In this document: piece after piece, positions 18,401 through 27,228 of the stretch
Position numbering within the stretch: position 1 is the first letter of the stretch
Layout of the letters: each line of letters opens with the position of its first letter
Source of the DNA: Thermohalobaculum sp050043005
GTDB lineage: Bacteria; Pseudomonadota; Alphaproteobacteria; Rhodobacterales; Rhodobacteraceae
Assembly: GCA_050043005.1 (NCBI GenBank)
Contig: JBHJIZ010000002.1
Location: forward strand, 10,747 to 74,746
Direction of reading: 5' to 3'
DNA length: 64,000 nucleotides
Program-made: the position numbers and the translations under genes
Notes under the pieces: generated by a model
What the model was told of the DNA's origin: nothing
Databases searched by the model: none
The model's input: the letters and a program-made list of their open reading frames with translations, nothing else

Positions 18401-21400
18401 GATCTGTTGGCTCAGTGCCTTGTAAGCGGCGATCTCGGCGTCCAGTACCGAGTCCTCGACACCATCACCGTTCTGGTCGCCGACCGGCGTGCCCTCGAAT
18501 GTTGCGGGCGACGTCGATCCAGAGATGTCGATCACGAACAGGATGTTGTGCTTCGGCAGCGTGCCTGCTGTCGCCGCACCTTCGACCGTGTAGGTCAGGT
18601 CGAACGTGTCGGTCTGACCTTCTGCCAGATCGATGAAGTTGTCTCCTCCGTCGAATGTGAAAGTCCCATCGTCGTTCAGGGTCACAACGCCAGTCCGATC
18701 ACCATCGGTGGTCACGGTGAAAGGCGTGTCGACCGAACGGGCTTCGCCATCTTCGGCAACGCTGATGACGGTCAGGCTGCCGTCGTTGGGTGTGTCGTTG
18801 TCCAGAATGTTGGCCGCGATGTCCTCTTCTTCCTCGATCGAGAAGACGTCGTCCACTGCGTCGACCGGAACGCCCTTGCCGTTCACGGTGACCGTGACGG
18901 TCGCCGTATCGGTGAATTGGCCGTCCGAAATCGTGTAGCTAATCTGGAAGCTGTCTGTCTGCGCATCGTTCAGATCTTCGAAGCCCGCGCCAGGATCGAA
19001 CGTCAGATTGCCGTCAGCCTCGACCGTGACGGTGCCAGACCGATTTGCGGCGGTGGTCACGACAAACGTGTTTCCAGTTTCGTTCCCTGCGACATCGGTG
19101 ATCGTCAGCGTATCGTTTTCAGGATCGCTGTCGTTGGCCAGGATGTTGATGCTACCGGCAGTATCTTCGTCCACTGTCAGAGCGTCATTCAGGGCATCCG
19201 GCCCTTCGTTCAAACCGTTGATCGTTACGGTGATCGTTGCCGTGTCCTCGGATCCCGGCACCATCGCTGTCTCGGTGATGTCAAGATCGTTGATGCCGCC
19301 AGACCCCGAGAGAACGATCTCCATGCGCGAGACTTCGCCGACTCCAACAGCAAAATCGCCCTTCTGACCATCGCCGGTCGTGATCCCTGTCAGCGACGCA
19401 ATCAGAGCGCCGTCTGCGTCGAACAGATTGATCTGTGGCGGTGTTTCTCCGTCATCGATATCAACGAAGGTCAGACCATCGATCTGCGTCGGATTTTCGA
19501 AATCGAAGGTCAGCGTCCCGCCCGCTGCGTTGTCGTCGGGATCAGAGCTGTCATTGTCTTCCGACACGATCAGCAGGTTCCCGACGCCCAGGACCACCAG
19601 GTCACCATCGCCGCCCGACGGATTGTCAACGTCGAAGATCATCGCGTCGTTCTCGGACGTTGGATCGTCGCCGGATCGCTGGGCCGAGATTGTGACGCCT
19701 TCGAACTGCGAACCGACGACTGTGCCGCGCGCAAGGCCTTCTATGTCGTTCGTCCTGGACACGGTGCGCGGAGATGCATCTGCCACGGTGTAGGTCAGGT
19801 CGAATGTGTCGGTCTCACCCTGCGCCATCTCGATGAAGTTCTGCCCGCCATCGAAGACGAAACTGCCGTCCATGTCGACAGACACCGTTCCGGTGCGTCC
19901 ATTGTCCGTGGTTACAGCAAACGTCGACCCGACTGTCTTGGAAACGCCGTCTTCCGCGACGCCCGTGACCATTAGGCTGCCATCGTCCGGGATGTCATTG
20001 CTCAGGACGTTGTCCGCGATGCTTTGATCCTCGTTGATCGAGAACGCATCATCGATCGCGTCGACCGGAACACCCTTGCCATTGACCGTGACGGTGACCG
20101 TCGCTGTGTCGGTGAACTGACCGTCCGAGATCGTATAGCTGATTTGGAAGCTATCGGTTTCTGTGTCGTTCAGATCTTCGAACCCGAAGCCTGGATCGAA
20201 AGTAAGGCTACCCAAGGCATCGACCGTCACGCTGCCCGTCCGGCCCTCGGTGGTGGTCACGTCGAAGCTGGTGCCGACCGAGTTACTCGCAATGTCAGTG
20301 ATCGTGAGCACGTCGTTCTCTGGATCGCTGTCATTCGCCAGAATGTTGATCGATCCGACGGCGTCTTCATCGACTGTCAGCGCATCGTTCAGCGCATCCG
20401 GACCTTCGTTCAAGCCGTTTATCGTGACGGTCACTTTGGCAGTCGCAGTCGCGGGCGTTGAGACGGCGTTACTCACAGCAACACTCAACGTCGACGCATC
20501 CAGAATTTGTTCGGCACCGCCGGTGTTGTCCAGATCGTTCAGGTATTCGAGATCTGAATTCGCACCGACGCCAATGCCGTAGATCTCGGCACCATAGGTT
20601 CCGGCAATTCGGGCAACCTCGTCGCCGTAGTCGGCGTTTGTCTGATTGATGTACTCACCTTCATCGTTGTCATAGCCGATGATTGGCCGACCATCCGACA
20701 GAAAGACCAGCTTGTTGCTCGCGTTGTCGCCTTGTTGCCCAGCGAACCAGGTCTCGGCCTCCTGCAGTCCGGCCTCGTAGTTGGTCCAGCCGCCGGAGTC
20801 GATGTTTGTCAGCGTGCTGAACAGGTTCGCATCGTCCAGCGAGAACGTCCCCAATGTCTCGGCATCGACAGTCGCAAAGCCAGAAGCAACGCCGCTGAAT
20901 GTAACGATGCCCACATCGATGTTGGCCGGGTCCAAGCCTTCGTCGATCAAGTTGTTCACGGCAGCGATAACTGCCGCAATTTCGGCGTCAAGAACCGTGT
21001 CGGCAACGCCGTCATTGTTGACATCGCCAACGCCGGCACCGTCGAAGATGTTGCTGCCCCCGCCCGAGCCGACCGTTGAGTTCGAGATGTCCAGAACAAA
21101 CAGCAGGTTATGCTTCACATTGGCGGCGGGATCGTCCGAGATCGTATAGGTCAGTTCGAACGTATCCGTCTCGCCCTGCGCAAGTTCCTTGAAGTTGTCG
21201 TCCGGATCGAATGCAAAGCTGCCATCTGCCTGGACTGTGACCGATCCTGTGTACCCGTTCGCTGTTGTGACCTGGAAGCTTTCGCCAACGCCGCGACCGT
21301 CGACATCGATAACCGTGATCGGATCACCATCCGGGTCGCTGTCATTCGCCAGAAGGTTCCCGAACACCGACGTATCCTCGTCAGTCTGGAACGTGTCATC

Positions 21401-22270
21401 CAGCGCAACCGGGGCTTCGTTCGATGGCTCGCAAGGCTTCAACTCGAGCTTGTCAATCCGAAGGAACTCGCCTCCGTCGCTGCCGGCCCACAACGTGATC
21501 GTATCGCCCTGCTGCAGATCCAGCTCCGGTAGCGTGAATTCCGAGAAGCCGCCGTTGTCGGATCCCCAACCATCGGAGTCCTGATCCAGCTTAATTGTGC
21601 CTACCGCGACACCGTTCACCCTGACGATGATCTCACTTTGACCGTCCATTTCGTCTTGAGCGAAGACCGTCAGATTATAACAACCCGTCGGCCCGCTGAA
21701 GGATGTCGAGATATCTCCGCCTTCGCCAGCGCTATCGATTTTCACGAGTTCTCCCGACGACGCCTGGTCGCCCGTAACAGCATGAAAGTTATTGAGGTTC
21801 ATATCTTCGGCTTCGATCACGATGCAATCGCTTGCCGATGGAGCCGGGACAACTGGCTCTTCCTCTTCGAGAACAATTCGGTCGATGCGGACGTACTCGT
21901 TTCCGTCTTCGTCGCCTTTGACTTTGATCTCGATTTTGTCACCATCTTCGATCTGGACGTTTTCGAATGTGATCGCCGTGAAGCTACCGTTGTTCGATCC
22001 GCCACCATCGGAGTCTGCATCGAGTGTGACAGTGCCAACGACCTCGCCGTCGATCTTGAGCTCAAATTCGCCCTGTCCGTCGCTCTCGTCCTGGACGTAG
22101 ACGGTGAAAGAATACGTGCCAGTCTCACCATCGAAATCGACGCTCAGCTTGCCGTCTTCGTCAGAATCGTCGAGCTTCACCAACTGGCCACCAGATGCCT
22201 GATCCCCGCTGACAACCTCAAGGTCGCCGCCAAGGTTCATATCTTCCGCTTCGATCGTATAGCTCGTCAT
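15470..22270 (-). CDS. Giant secreted adhesin-like protein (CBM-like, cadherin-like, VWA, PA14 domains)
   Basis: This 2,266-residue, strongly acidic protein has no cleavable signal peptide, which suggests type I secretion. By position I see two calcium-dependent carbohydrate-binding-like modules (residues about 1-140 and 143-285, both with the IEAEDMNL opening). Eight cadherin-like/VCBS-type repeats follow, each with an xDExT...ILxNDSDPxxDxLT core. VWA domain one starts near 385 (FVLDISNST) and VWA domain two near 1237 (FVIDISGST), both with MIDAS residues. A PA14-like lectin domain lies about 1559-1717 (VYNFNLSSDDGSALFINGVQ). A third VWA-like domain near 1968 has lost the MIDAS (IIIDTSVQ). 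Calcium-rich DxDxD loops abound. The C-terminus ends DGDTFVFDLV, which could be an uncleaved type I export signal; no RTX nonapeptides are obvious. A role in attachment to glycans or cells is inferred. The start at 22270 is preferred over TTG at 22288. Confidence 0.85.
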   Translation of the reverse strand: MTSYTIEAEDMNLGGDLEVVSGDQASGGQLVKLDDSDEDGKLSVDFDGETGTYSFTVYVQDESDGQGEFELKIDGEVVGTVTLDADSDGGGSNNGSFTAITFENVQIEDGDKIEIKVKGDEDGNEYVRIDRIVLEEEEPVVPAPSASDCIVIEAEDMNLNNFHAVTGDQASSGELVKIDSAGEGGDISTSFSGPTGCYNLTVFAQDEMDGQSEIIVRVNGVAVGTIKLDQDSDGWGSDNGGFSEFTLPELDLQQGDTITLWAGSDGGEFLRIDKLELKPCEPSNEAPVALDDTFQTDEDTSVFGNLLANDSDPDGDPITVIDVDGRGVGESFQVTTANGYTGSVTVQADGSFAFDPDDNFKELAQGETDTFELTYTISDDPAANVKHNLLFVLDISNSTVGSGGGSNIFDGAGVGDVNNDGVADTVLDAEIAAVIAAVNNLIDEGLDPANIDVGIVTFSGVASGFATVDAETLGTFSLDDANLFSTLTNIDSGGWTNYEAGLQEAETWFAGQQGDNASNKLVFLSDGRPIIGYDNDEGEYINQTNADYGDEVARIAGTYGAEIYGIGVGANSDLEYLNDLDNTGGAEQILDASTLSVAVSNAVSTPATATAKVTVTINGLNEGPDALNDALTVDEDAVGSINILANDSDPENDVLTITDIASNSVGTSFDVTTTEGRTGSVTVDALGSLTFDPGFGFEDLNDTETDSFQISYTISDGQFTDTATVTVTVNGKGVPVDAIDDAFSINEDQSIADNVLSNDIPDDGSLMVTGVAEDGVSKTVGSTFAVTTDNGRTGTVSVDMDGSFVFDGGQNFIEMAQGETDTFDLTYTVADASPRTVSRTNDIEGLARGTVVGSQFEGVTISAQRSGDDPTSENDAMIFDVDNPSGGDGDLVVLGVGNLLIVSEDNDSSDPDDNAAGGTLTFDFENPTQIDGLTFVDIDDGETPPQINLFDADGALIASLTGITTGDGQKGDFAVGVGEVSRMEIVLSGSGGINDLDITETAMVPGSEDTATITVTINGLNEGPDALNDALTVDEDTAGSINILANDSDPENDTLTITDVAGNETGNTFVVTTAANRSGTVTVEADGNLTFDPGAGFEDLNDAQTDSFQISYTISDGQFTDTATVTVTVNGKGVPVDAVDDVFSIEEEEDIAANILDNDTPNDGSLTVISVAEDGEARSVDTPFTVTTDGDRTGVVTLNDDGTFTFDGGDNFIDLAEGQTDTFDLTYTVEGAATAGTLPKHNILFVIDISGSTSPATFEGTPVGDQNGDGVEDSVLDAEIAAYKALSQQIADSGLPDDKVDIGLVVFSGNNSSDQTGASELLGTFKPNDPALDAALESLTDGGFTNFEAPQQTGIRWFEDQAATTLDENIVYFLSDGMQNVGGTFDDESAELATRFGAELNAVGVGTAAVLDQLNVIDNTGGAEIVTTSDELTAALVNNAPVIPGDQDTATITVTINGVGVSAGDDELQTDELTAASIDILENDTAPAGQGLCVFDISGAGAPDAQVGTGFMVTTAAGRTGMVTVQEDGTFEFDPMDGFVDLDEAETDSFQLNYTMAAGAMFNELSYEFYDGTPVGNTVASIPLTGAIASGTVGDLDTGALATAATGDATTYAVRYTGVITIEEGGVYNFNLSSDDGSALFINGVQVIDNDGLHALLTVPGQASLSAGQHEIEILFFQNFGQAGLGLTYSGADTGGVETSILGASASESFETAEAVVEVMVLGLDSAPVAEPDALVTDEGVSASINILLNDSDPENDTLTVASIEGGTVGVPLSVTTAQNRTGTVTVLADGTFTFDPGAGFDDLAEGATDTITLNYTATDGVSGDTSTVTITVNGKNAAPVAVDDATSTSEDLPVTINILGNDSDPDDDALTIIDIDGNTVGTEFLVMTDEGRTGTVTVESNGALTFTPDQSFQGLNDGETDTVNVTYTISDSQFTDTAEVTVTVNGTGSPNGKVTVSGSVSTVSQGQAHAVIIIDTSVQAVAVATALTSQDLDGDGNFGSVADASLSKVVDLAATLADDDIVTLISSGFDFGPGNDAAFTFTAGEIKAASGSVAALQTLFADFAATYNSFDSTIDFASGFTKAEEVLTADGADQNEVIAITTTATTDQANSVLAANSLETATGADINVLYIPSGEFVNVSTLEEIDNEGTVDTDTTPIPTFGLDTLIDPAPTVSNGDLVEFAILVDGTKVDGVDATSLTDNGDGTFSFAATDIELNGLSGEIDVVAGLDTDNDPTTIESVFALSDTVSSLERTVDDGDTFVFDLV
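18600..19230 (-). repeat. Direct repeat, copy 1 (inside the giant gene)
   Basis: This stretch matches 19800-20430 at a constant offset of 1,200 bp, with clearly similar DNA by eye. It encodes a VPVDA(V/I)DD...-type repeat followed upstream by a NEGPDALNDALTVDED-type repeat. It reflects tandem duplication of a two-domain unit. Confidence 0.6.
19800..20430 (-). repeat. Direct repeat, copy 2 (inside the giant gene)
   Basis: This is the partner of 18600-19230. Both copies encode the string ISYTISDGQFTDTATVTVTV in near-identical DNA. The unit between the copies also differs: a VWA domain follows one copy and a jelly-roll-like insert follows the other. The insertions therefore occurred after or during duplication. 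Confidence 0.6.
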
Positions 22271-22793
22271 GTCATGCCCCGTTCTCAAAATCTCTTCGGC
22301 CGCGAACCCACATTCGCGCCGTCAACTTGTCGGTTCATCCCGCAAGTTCTGTGCCAAATTTTTCTTCGCCCCGTTCGTACCGGTAACAAGATCTTACCGG
22401 CCACCGCACGCGCCTGACGACGCGCCCGATCATCGTGATCCGTAGCCGAATTTGAGGGGAAAACTAGGCAAATTGTGTTTAAAGTGTGAATTCAGAAGCG
22501 CTTAGCAAATTTAGCTTGATGCATCTTGCATTCTTCACTCTATGGTTGAAGAGTTGCCTCAAATCGGAGCATTTTCTCGTTGCGTTCCGCAAAACTGCAA
22601 TTCCATAGTAGATGGATCTCCGACGGAGAGTTTTCGTCAGCCACAAGACTCAAAACATCGGATTACTCGCGAAACGGGCAACTTGCGTTGCTATCGGCAA
22701 TGCAGATCGCATGCGCATCGCATGTTTCCGAAGCGACGGCCGCCTCTGCACGAACTTCAAACCGTCAAGCGGCCACGGCTACCGAACTGTCCG
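22271..22793. promoter_or_regulatory. Non-coding region upstream of the giant gene, with operator-like inverted repeat
   Basis: No gene is supported in this 520-bp interval. At 22380-22400 there is a perfect inverted repeat, CCGGTAA-N7-TTACCGG, about 110 bp before the giant gene's ATG. This is the size and symmetry of a dimeric regulator site. A local AT-rich patch lies at about 22460-22545, unlike the flanking GC-rich DNA, and is a candidate promoter region. The part from 22560 to 22793 (3' of the peptide-permease gene) shows nothing recognisable. Confidence 0.4.
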
Positions 22794-23963
22794 TCAAGAG
22801 TACGGATCCAGTGCGTCCCGCAGCGCATCGCCCAGGAAGCTGAACGCAAGCACGACGAGGATCACCGGGATCATCGGCGTCAGGATCCACGGATAGAGCT
22901 CAAGCGCACCAAGGTTGGCCTTCAACGCATCGTTCAGCATCAAACCCCACGAGACCGAGGGCGACCGGATCCCGAAGCCGAGAAAGGACAACGCCGTCTC
23001 GCCCAGTATCATCGCCGGGATCGAGAGCGAGGCCGACGCAATCAGATGGCTCATGAAATTCGGCATCATGTGCGCACGAATGATCCGCGAGGGTTTAGCT
23101 CCCATCAACTCGGCCGCCCGGACATAGTCTTCCTCGCGCAGGGCGAGGAACTTGGATCGCACAGCGCGCGCAAGCCCAGGCCAATCCAACAGCCCAAGGA
23201 TGACCGAGATCATTGCGAACACGGCCAACGAATTCCAGTTCACGGGCACCGCCGCAGACAACGCCAACCAGATCGGCAGTTCCGGCAGCGACCGGAAAAT
23301 CTCGATCAGACGTTGCACCGTGGCATCGATCCAGCCGCCGAAGTATCCCGCCATCCCGCCCAGGACGAGTCCGATGGCAAAGCTGACAGTCACGCCGATC
23401 AGACCGATTGTCATCGACAGCCGCGCACCGTGCAGGATCCGGCTCAGCACATCGCGGCCCAGTCGGTCCGAGCCCAGAAGATGCAGGTTTCCATCCGCAG
23501 GCGGGCAGATCAGTTTGAAGCTCGTCTTGATCAGTCCCGCCAGATACTCGCCATCGCCGCAACTCGCGAACAGTCGGATCGGAATCACGTCGTGATAGTT
23601 CGCGACCGATTTGATCAGACCCGTCTGCTGATCGTACACCGTCGCCGTCGGATACGTGTGCAGGCCGACGAATTCGCCCTCATGGTACAGATACAACCCC
23701 TGTGGCGGCGAATAAATCGAGTCCTCGTTGATACGGTTGGGATCGTAGGGCGCGATGACCTCAATGAATGGCAGACTCAGATAAATCAACGCGAGGAAGA
23801 TCCCGCAGAACATGCCAAGCCGGTGCCGCCTAAGACGCCGCCAGACCAACACCCAGGTCGGCGCATCCAGATCGGCACGATCCAGCATCTGACGGTCGGC
23901 ATGCGGATCGTAATCGTCGTCGGCGACGTAATGCGGCATCGAGTTGCTGGGCTTTTCGCTCAT
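22794..23963 (-). CDS. Peptide-type ABC transporter permease (DppC/OppC/YejE-like)
   Basis: This 389-residue inner-membrane permease has an N-terminal cytosolic segment, a first helix at about residues 50-70, and a long periplasmic insertion (about 75-165, including PPQGLYLYHEGEFVGL). Five helices of the BPD_transp_1 domain follow. The EAA loop that contacts the ATPase is visible (YVRAAELMGAKPSRIIRAHM). The DRLGRDVLSRILHGAR entry is typical for the OppC branch, and the long insertion is typical of YejE-like permeases. It starts 3 nt after the stop of the DppB-type permease. It is the last gene of the operon ATPase, binding protein, small ORF, permease, permease. The substrate is likely an oligopeptide or antimicrobial peptide. 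Confidence 0.92.
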   Translation of the reverse strand: MSEKPSNSMPHYVADDDYDPHADRQMLDRADLDAPTWVLVWRRLRRHRLGMFCGIFLALIYLSLPFIEVIAPYDPNRINEDSIYSPPQGLYLYHEGEFVGLHTYPTATVYDQQTGLIKSVANYHDVIPIRLFASCGDGEYLAGLIKTSFKLICPPADGNLHLLGSDRLGRDVLSRILHGARLSMTIGLIGVTVSFAIGLVLGGMAGYFGGWIDATVQRLIEIFRSLPELPIWLALSAAVPVNWNSLAVFAMISVILGLLDWPGLARAVRSKFLALREEDYVRAAELMGAKPSRIIRAHMMPNFMSHLIASASLSIPAMILGETALSFLGFGIRSPSVSWGLMLNDALKANLGALELYPWILTPMIPVILVVLAFSFLGDALRDALDPYS

Positions 23964-23966
23964 GGC

Positions 23967-24995
23967 TCAGGCGCCCTTCCGTCCGCCGCCGATCCGGATG
24001 CGCGGATCGAGGATCGCCAGCAGAATGTCCGAAATCAGCATCCCGACCAGCGTCAAAGCCGAGACGAACAACAGAATGAAGCCCGACATGTATATGTCCT
24101 GCGACTTCAACGCTTGGAGCAAGATGGGGCCAATCGTCGGCAGGCTCATGATGACGGAGATGATGACGGAACCCGACACCAGCTGCGGCATCAGGTTGCC
24201 GATGTCCGCCACGAACGGGTTCAGCGCCATGCGCAGCGGATACTTGATGACCCGCTTGGTCGGTCCGACACCCTTGGCGCGCGCCGTCTCGACATAAGGC
24301 TTGTTCAATTCGTCCATCAGGTTGGCGCGCAGGCGCCGCATGACGGCCGCAGCGGCCGAGGTCCCAATCACGATCGTCGGCACGATCAGATGTGTTGCGA
24401 TCGAGACGAACTTGTCCCAGCTCATCGGCTGACCTTCGTACTGCCGATCCATCAAGCCGCCTATCGGAATGCCGAAGTACTTGGCTCCGTATGCAAGCAG
24501 GATCAGCGCCAAGAGGAAGTTTGGCGTTGCCAATCCGATATAGCCGATCAGACTGCTGAGATAGTCGATCCAAGTGTTGGCTCGGACCGCTGCGATCGTC
24601 CCGAGCGGCAATGACACGAAGTAAACGAACAACAGCGCCGAGAAATTCACCGCGATTGTGAACCAGACGGTCTCTCCGACCACCTCGCCCACTGGCTGAT
24701 CCAGTTCGAATGACCAGCCGAGATCTCCTTGTAAAAGACCGGAGTATCCGTTCACGCCCGGCATTGCGCCAACCCAGATCAGGTACTGCTTCCAGATCGG
24801 CTGATCGAGCGCAAATTCCGCCATCAGTGCTTCTGCTTTGGCTATGCCCGCAGCCTCGCCGGTCGCCCGCATTTCTGCGATCTGGTTCGAGAGATAGTTA
24901 CCCTCGGGCAGATTGATAATCCCGAAAATCAGGACCGAAACCGCCGCCAGTGTAACGAGCATCGTGGCGAACCGGCGGATCAGGAAGCTCAGCAT
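23967..24995 (-). CDS. Peptide-type ABC transporter permease (DppB/OppB/YejB-like)
   Basis: This 342-residue permease starts MLSFLIRRFATMLVTLAAVS, the standard OppB first helix. A periplasmic loop with LDQPIWKQYLIWVGAMPGVN follows, then the five-helix transport domain. The EAA loop is YVETARAKGVGPTKRVIKYP. The ATG at 24995 overlaps the preceding small ORF by 7 nt; the TTG at 25022 is a weaker alternative. It would pair with the DppC-type permease to form the channel and with the dual ATPase for energy. Confidence 0.92.
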   Translation of the reverse strand: MLSFLIRRFATMLVTLAAVSVLIFGIINLPEGNYLSNQIAEMRATGEAAGIAKAEALMAEFALDQPIWKQYLIWVGAMPGVNGYSGLLQGDLGWSFELDQPVGEVVGETVWFTIAVNFSALLFVYFVSLPLGTIAAVRANTWIDYLSSLIGYIGLATPNFLLALILLAYGAKYFGIPIGGLMDRQYEGQPMSWDKFVSIATHLIVPTIVIGTSAAAAVMRRLRANLMDELNKPYVETARAKGVGPTKRVIKYPLRMALNPFVADIGNLMPQLVSGSVIISVIMSLPTIGPILLQALKSQDIYMSGFILLFVSALTLVGMLISDILLAILDPRIRIGGGRKGA

Positions 24996-25294
24996 GCGCG
25001 TGGCCTGAACGCTTGTCCGCAATCGCGACGCTCGACTTGCTCACCTGGTAGACCGGGGAGCTTGTGCCGCTCGCAAGTACGGCGAGCGAACGCACGCTTA
25101 AGGCTTACAAATGCAAGGGCATGGAAGGGCGCGAGATAAATCGACACGGCACGCACCGGCTTTGGTTTCATCCGGGCTTCGACATACTTCATCGCGAAGA
25201 TGAAACCGTTGACGACGAAGGCATGAGCTTTCTTCGCTAGTCGCGCGAGCATGCGTTCAACGACCGTTTCGTTGCCGAGAGCCGGTAGCCTCAT
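24989..25294 (-). CDS. Small basic ORF of unknown function in the peptide ABC operon
   Basis: I do not recognise this 101-residue ORF. It begins MRLPALGNETVVERMLARLA and ends RDCGQAFRPRAC. It is basic, and has one moderately hydrophobic stretch (AFVVNGFIFAMKYVEA) and another (IYLAPFHALAFVSLKRAF). Position supports it. Its ATG overlaps the TGA of the binding-protein gene in an ATGA arrangement, and its 3' end overlaps the permease start by 7 nt, filling what would be the only large gap in the operon. It could be an accessory small membrane or peripheral protein, or a leftover frame. Confidence 0.4.
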   Translation of the reverse strand: MRLPALGNETVVERMLARLAKKAHAFVVNGFIFAMKYVEARMKPKPVRAVSIYLAPFHALAFVSLKRAFARRTCERHKLPGLPGEQVERRDCGQAFRPRAC

Positions 25295-27228
25295 CGGATC
25301 GAAGCGCCCTTCTCGAAGAAGAACTCATCCATCCGGTGCACACCGATCTGACCGCCGGGATCCCATGCATAGATGCCAGTCTTGGGAACATTCATTAAGC
25401 TAGCGGCGTGTACGACCGGGACCGGCGCACGTGCGACAGTTCCGATGCAGAAAACCTGATCTGCGTGCAGGGCCAGCATCTCGGACCAGATGTCAGCCTT
25501 CTCTTCTGGTCCGGGCGCTTGCCCCCAGGCAGCGAAAAGGTCCATCAGGCGCTTCGCCTCCGGCAAGTCCGGCTCTTCACCGGCAGAGCCCTTGGTCTGG
25601 TAGTACTGCCCCCATTTTGGCCATGTGAAGGTTGCCTGATCGACGGGGGCGAGGTCTGTGGGCGCTGTCGCGGCGGTCGGGATGCCGATGTTCCAGCCAT
25701 ACCAGGCGACCATCATTGTCTGCCCCGCGTAGGCACGGTTGCGTAGTACATCGCGGTCCTGTGGCTTCACCAGCAGGCGAATGCCCAACTCGGCCCAGGT
25801 CGCCCCGATCAGTTCCAGAGTATCTTCGACCTCGCTGCGCTCTCCGGCCGTCTCAACGATAACCTCCATCAACCGGCCATCCTTCAGGCGGCGGATGCCC
25901 GCCGGGTTGCGCTCGGACAGCCCGATTTCATCGAGGAGGCGGTTCGCCTCGGCCAGATCGAATCGCGTCCACGCAGTTGCATCAGCCTCGTTGAAGAATG
26001 GACTTTCCTCGAGCGCCGCAACCGCCCGCGGCTTCGCAAGACCGTAGTACAGCACCTTGTTGATCGCCTTGCGGCTGATGCCCATGCTGAGCGCGCGCCG
26101 GAAGCGGACATCCCGGAACAGCTCGCGCCAGCCGGGATCGAAATAGTTCAGGTTCGGATAGATCGCGACTTCGTTCGCCGACCCTGATTGCCAGAGCCTC
26201 GTCGTATAGCCGTTCTCCTCCTGCATCTGCTTCAGCACCGGTGCGTCGGAAAACCCAAGCGACCGGATCTGAAGCGTCGCTTCGCCTTGGCTTGCCTTCA
26301 GCGGGATCAGACCGGACGCCGCGATCTCGAGCTCGACCGTATCAAGATATGGGAGCTGCCGCCCCTGCGCATCGATACGATGATAGTACGGATTGCGTTC
26401 CAAGACGTAGCGCTTCGAGTTCTTTTTGTTCTGGTTCACCCACGGCTGAAGAACCGGCAATTTTGGGTTGTCGTTCTTGTAGAGATTGTCTTTGCGATTG
26501 TGCAGCGCCGCCCAGGTTTTCTTGCCCGAGCTCTCGACCCGCTCGGCGAGTTTTTCAGGCTTCGCATGGTCAGCATGGTACTTTTTCATGTAGTGCGCAG
26601 GGCGATAGATGTAGATGGGTCTGGCCTGCGCCAGTGCGGGCAGGAAACGCGGATTGGGCTTGGGCCAAGCGTAGGTGATCGTAACATCGTCAATGACGGA
26701 TACCTCAGGCGCCCGACCATCCACCAGCATTTCCACCGGCGGGCCCGAGGGCGACAGTTCCTGGTTGAGCGCCACATCATCCCACCAGTAACGCAGATCC
26801 TCGGTCGTGAAGGGTTCGCCGTTCGACCAACGATGTCCACGGCGCAGGTGGAAAGTGACCTTTCGACCATCTGCGCTGACCTCGTAGTCGCGCAGGATGT
26901 CAGGAACCAGCTCGTAGTCTTCGTTATAGCCGATCAGCCGAGCATAGCCCCAGACCGACATGTACCGGATATCCTTCGAGCGCGAGACGAACATCCGCAG
27001 GGTCCCGCCATGACGTCCATACTCGCGGTCACGGCCTTCGAGATCGACGCTCACGGGATCGACCGGAACGCGCTCCTCGATTGGCAGCAGATCGCCTTCC
27101 GGTTTGACGTAATGCTGCAAAGACAGTGTCTCGATCAGCGGACCGGAGTATACGGGCGTCTCCGCATGAGCGGTTCCGAAGAACGCCAGACACGCAAGTG
27201 CCCCAAAACCGCGCCGCCAATCGATCAT
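25291..27228 (-). CDS. Peptide-type ABC transporter substrate-binding protein
   Basis: This 645-residue periplasmic protein has a Sec signal peptide (MIDWRRGFGALACLAFFGTAHA, cut before ETPVYSG) and the SBP_bac_5 fold of oligopeptide and dipeptide receptors. Seen: YEVSADGRKVTFHLRRGHRW followed by SNGEPFTTEDLRYWWDD, the usual start of the family core, and later RDVRFRRALSMGISRKAINK. It is about 100 residues longer than DppA, closer to YejA-type receptors that take longer peptides or modified antibiotics. The start codon overlaps the ATPase stop (ATGA). The ligand is unknown. Confidence 0.92.
   Translation of the reverse strand: MIDWRRGFGALACLAFFGTAHAETPVYSGPLIETLSLQHYVKPEGDLLPIEERVPVDPVSVDLEGRDREYGRHGGTLRMFVSRSKDIRYMSVWGYARLIGYNEDYELVPDILRDYEVSADGRKVTFHLRRGHRWSNGEPFTTEDLRYWWDDVALNQELSPSGPPVEMLVDGRAPEVSVIDDVTITYAWPKPNPRFLPALAQARPIYIYRPAHYMKKYHADHAKPEKLAERVESSGKKTWAALHNRKDNLYKNDNPKLPVLQPWVNQNKKNSKRYVLERNPYYHRIDAQGRQLPYLDTVELEIAASGLIPLKASQGEATLQIRSLGFSDAPVLKQMQEENGYTTRLWQSGSANEVAIYPNLNYFDPGWRELFRDVRFRRALSMGISRKAINKVLYYGLAKPRAVAALEESPFFNEADATAWTRFDLAEANRLLDEIGLSERNPAGIRRLKDGRLMEVIVETAGERSEVEDTLELIGATWAELGIRLLVKPQDRDVLRNRAYAGQTMMVAWYGWNIGIPTAATAPTDLAPVDQATFTWPKWGQYYQTKGSAGEEPDLPEAKRLMDLFAAWGQAPGPEEKADIWSEMLALHADQVFCIGTVARAPVPVVHAASLMNVPKTGIYAWDPGGQIGVHRMDEFFFEKGASIR

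Noticed and set aside
22542..24614. 690-codon plus-strand frame opposite two permease genes
   Set aside because: Lies exactly antisense to two well-supported permeases; low-complexity, Arg/Gln/His-rich product.
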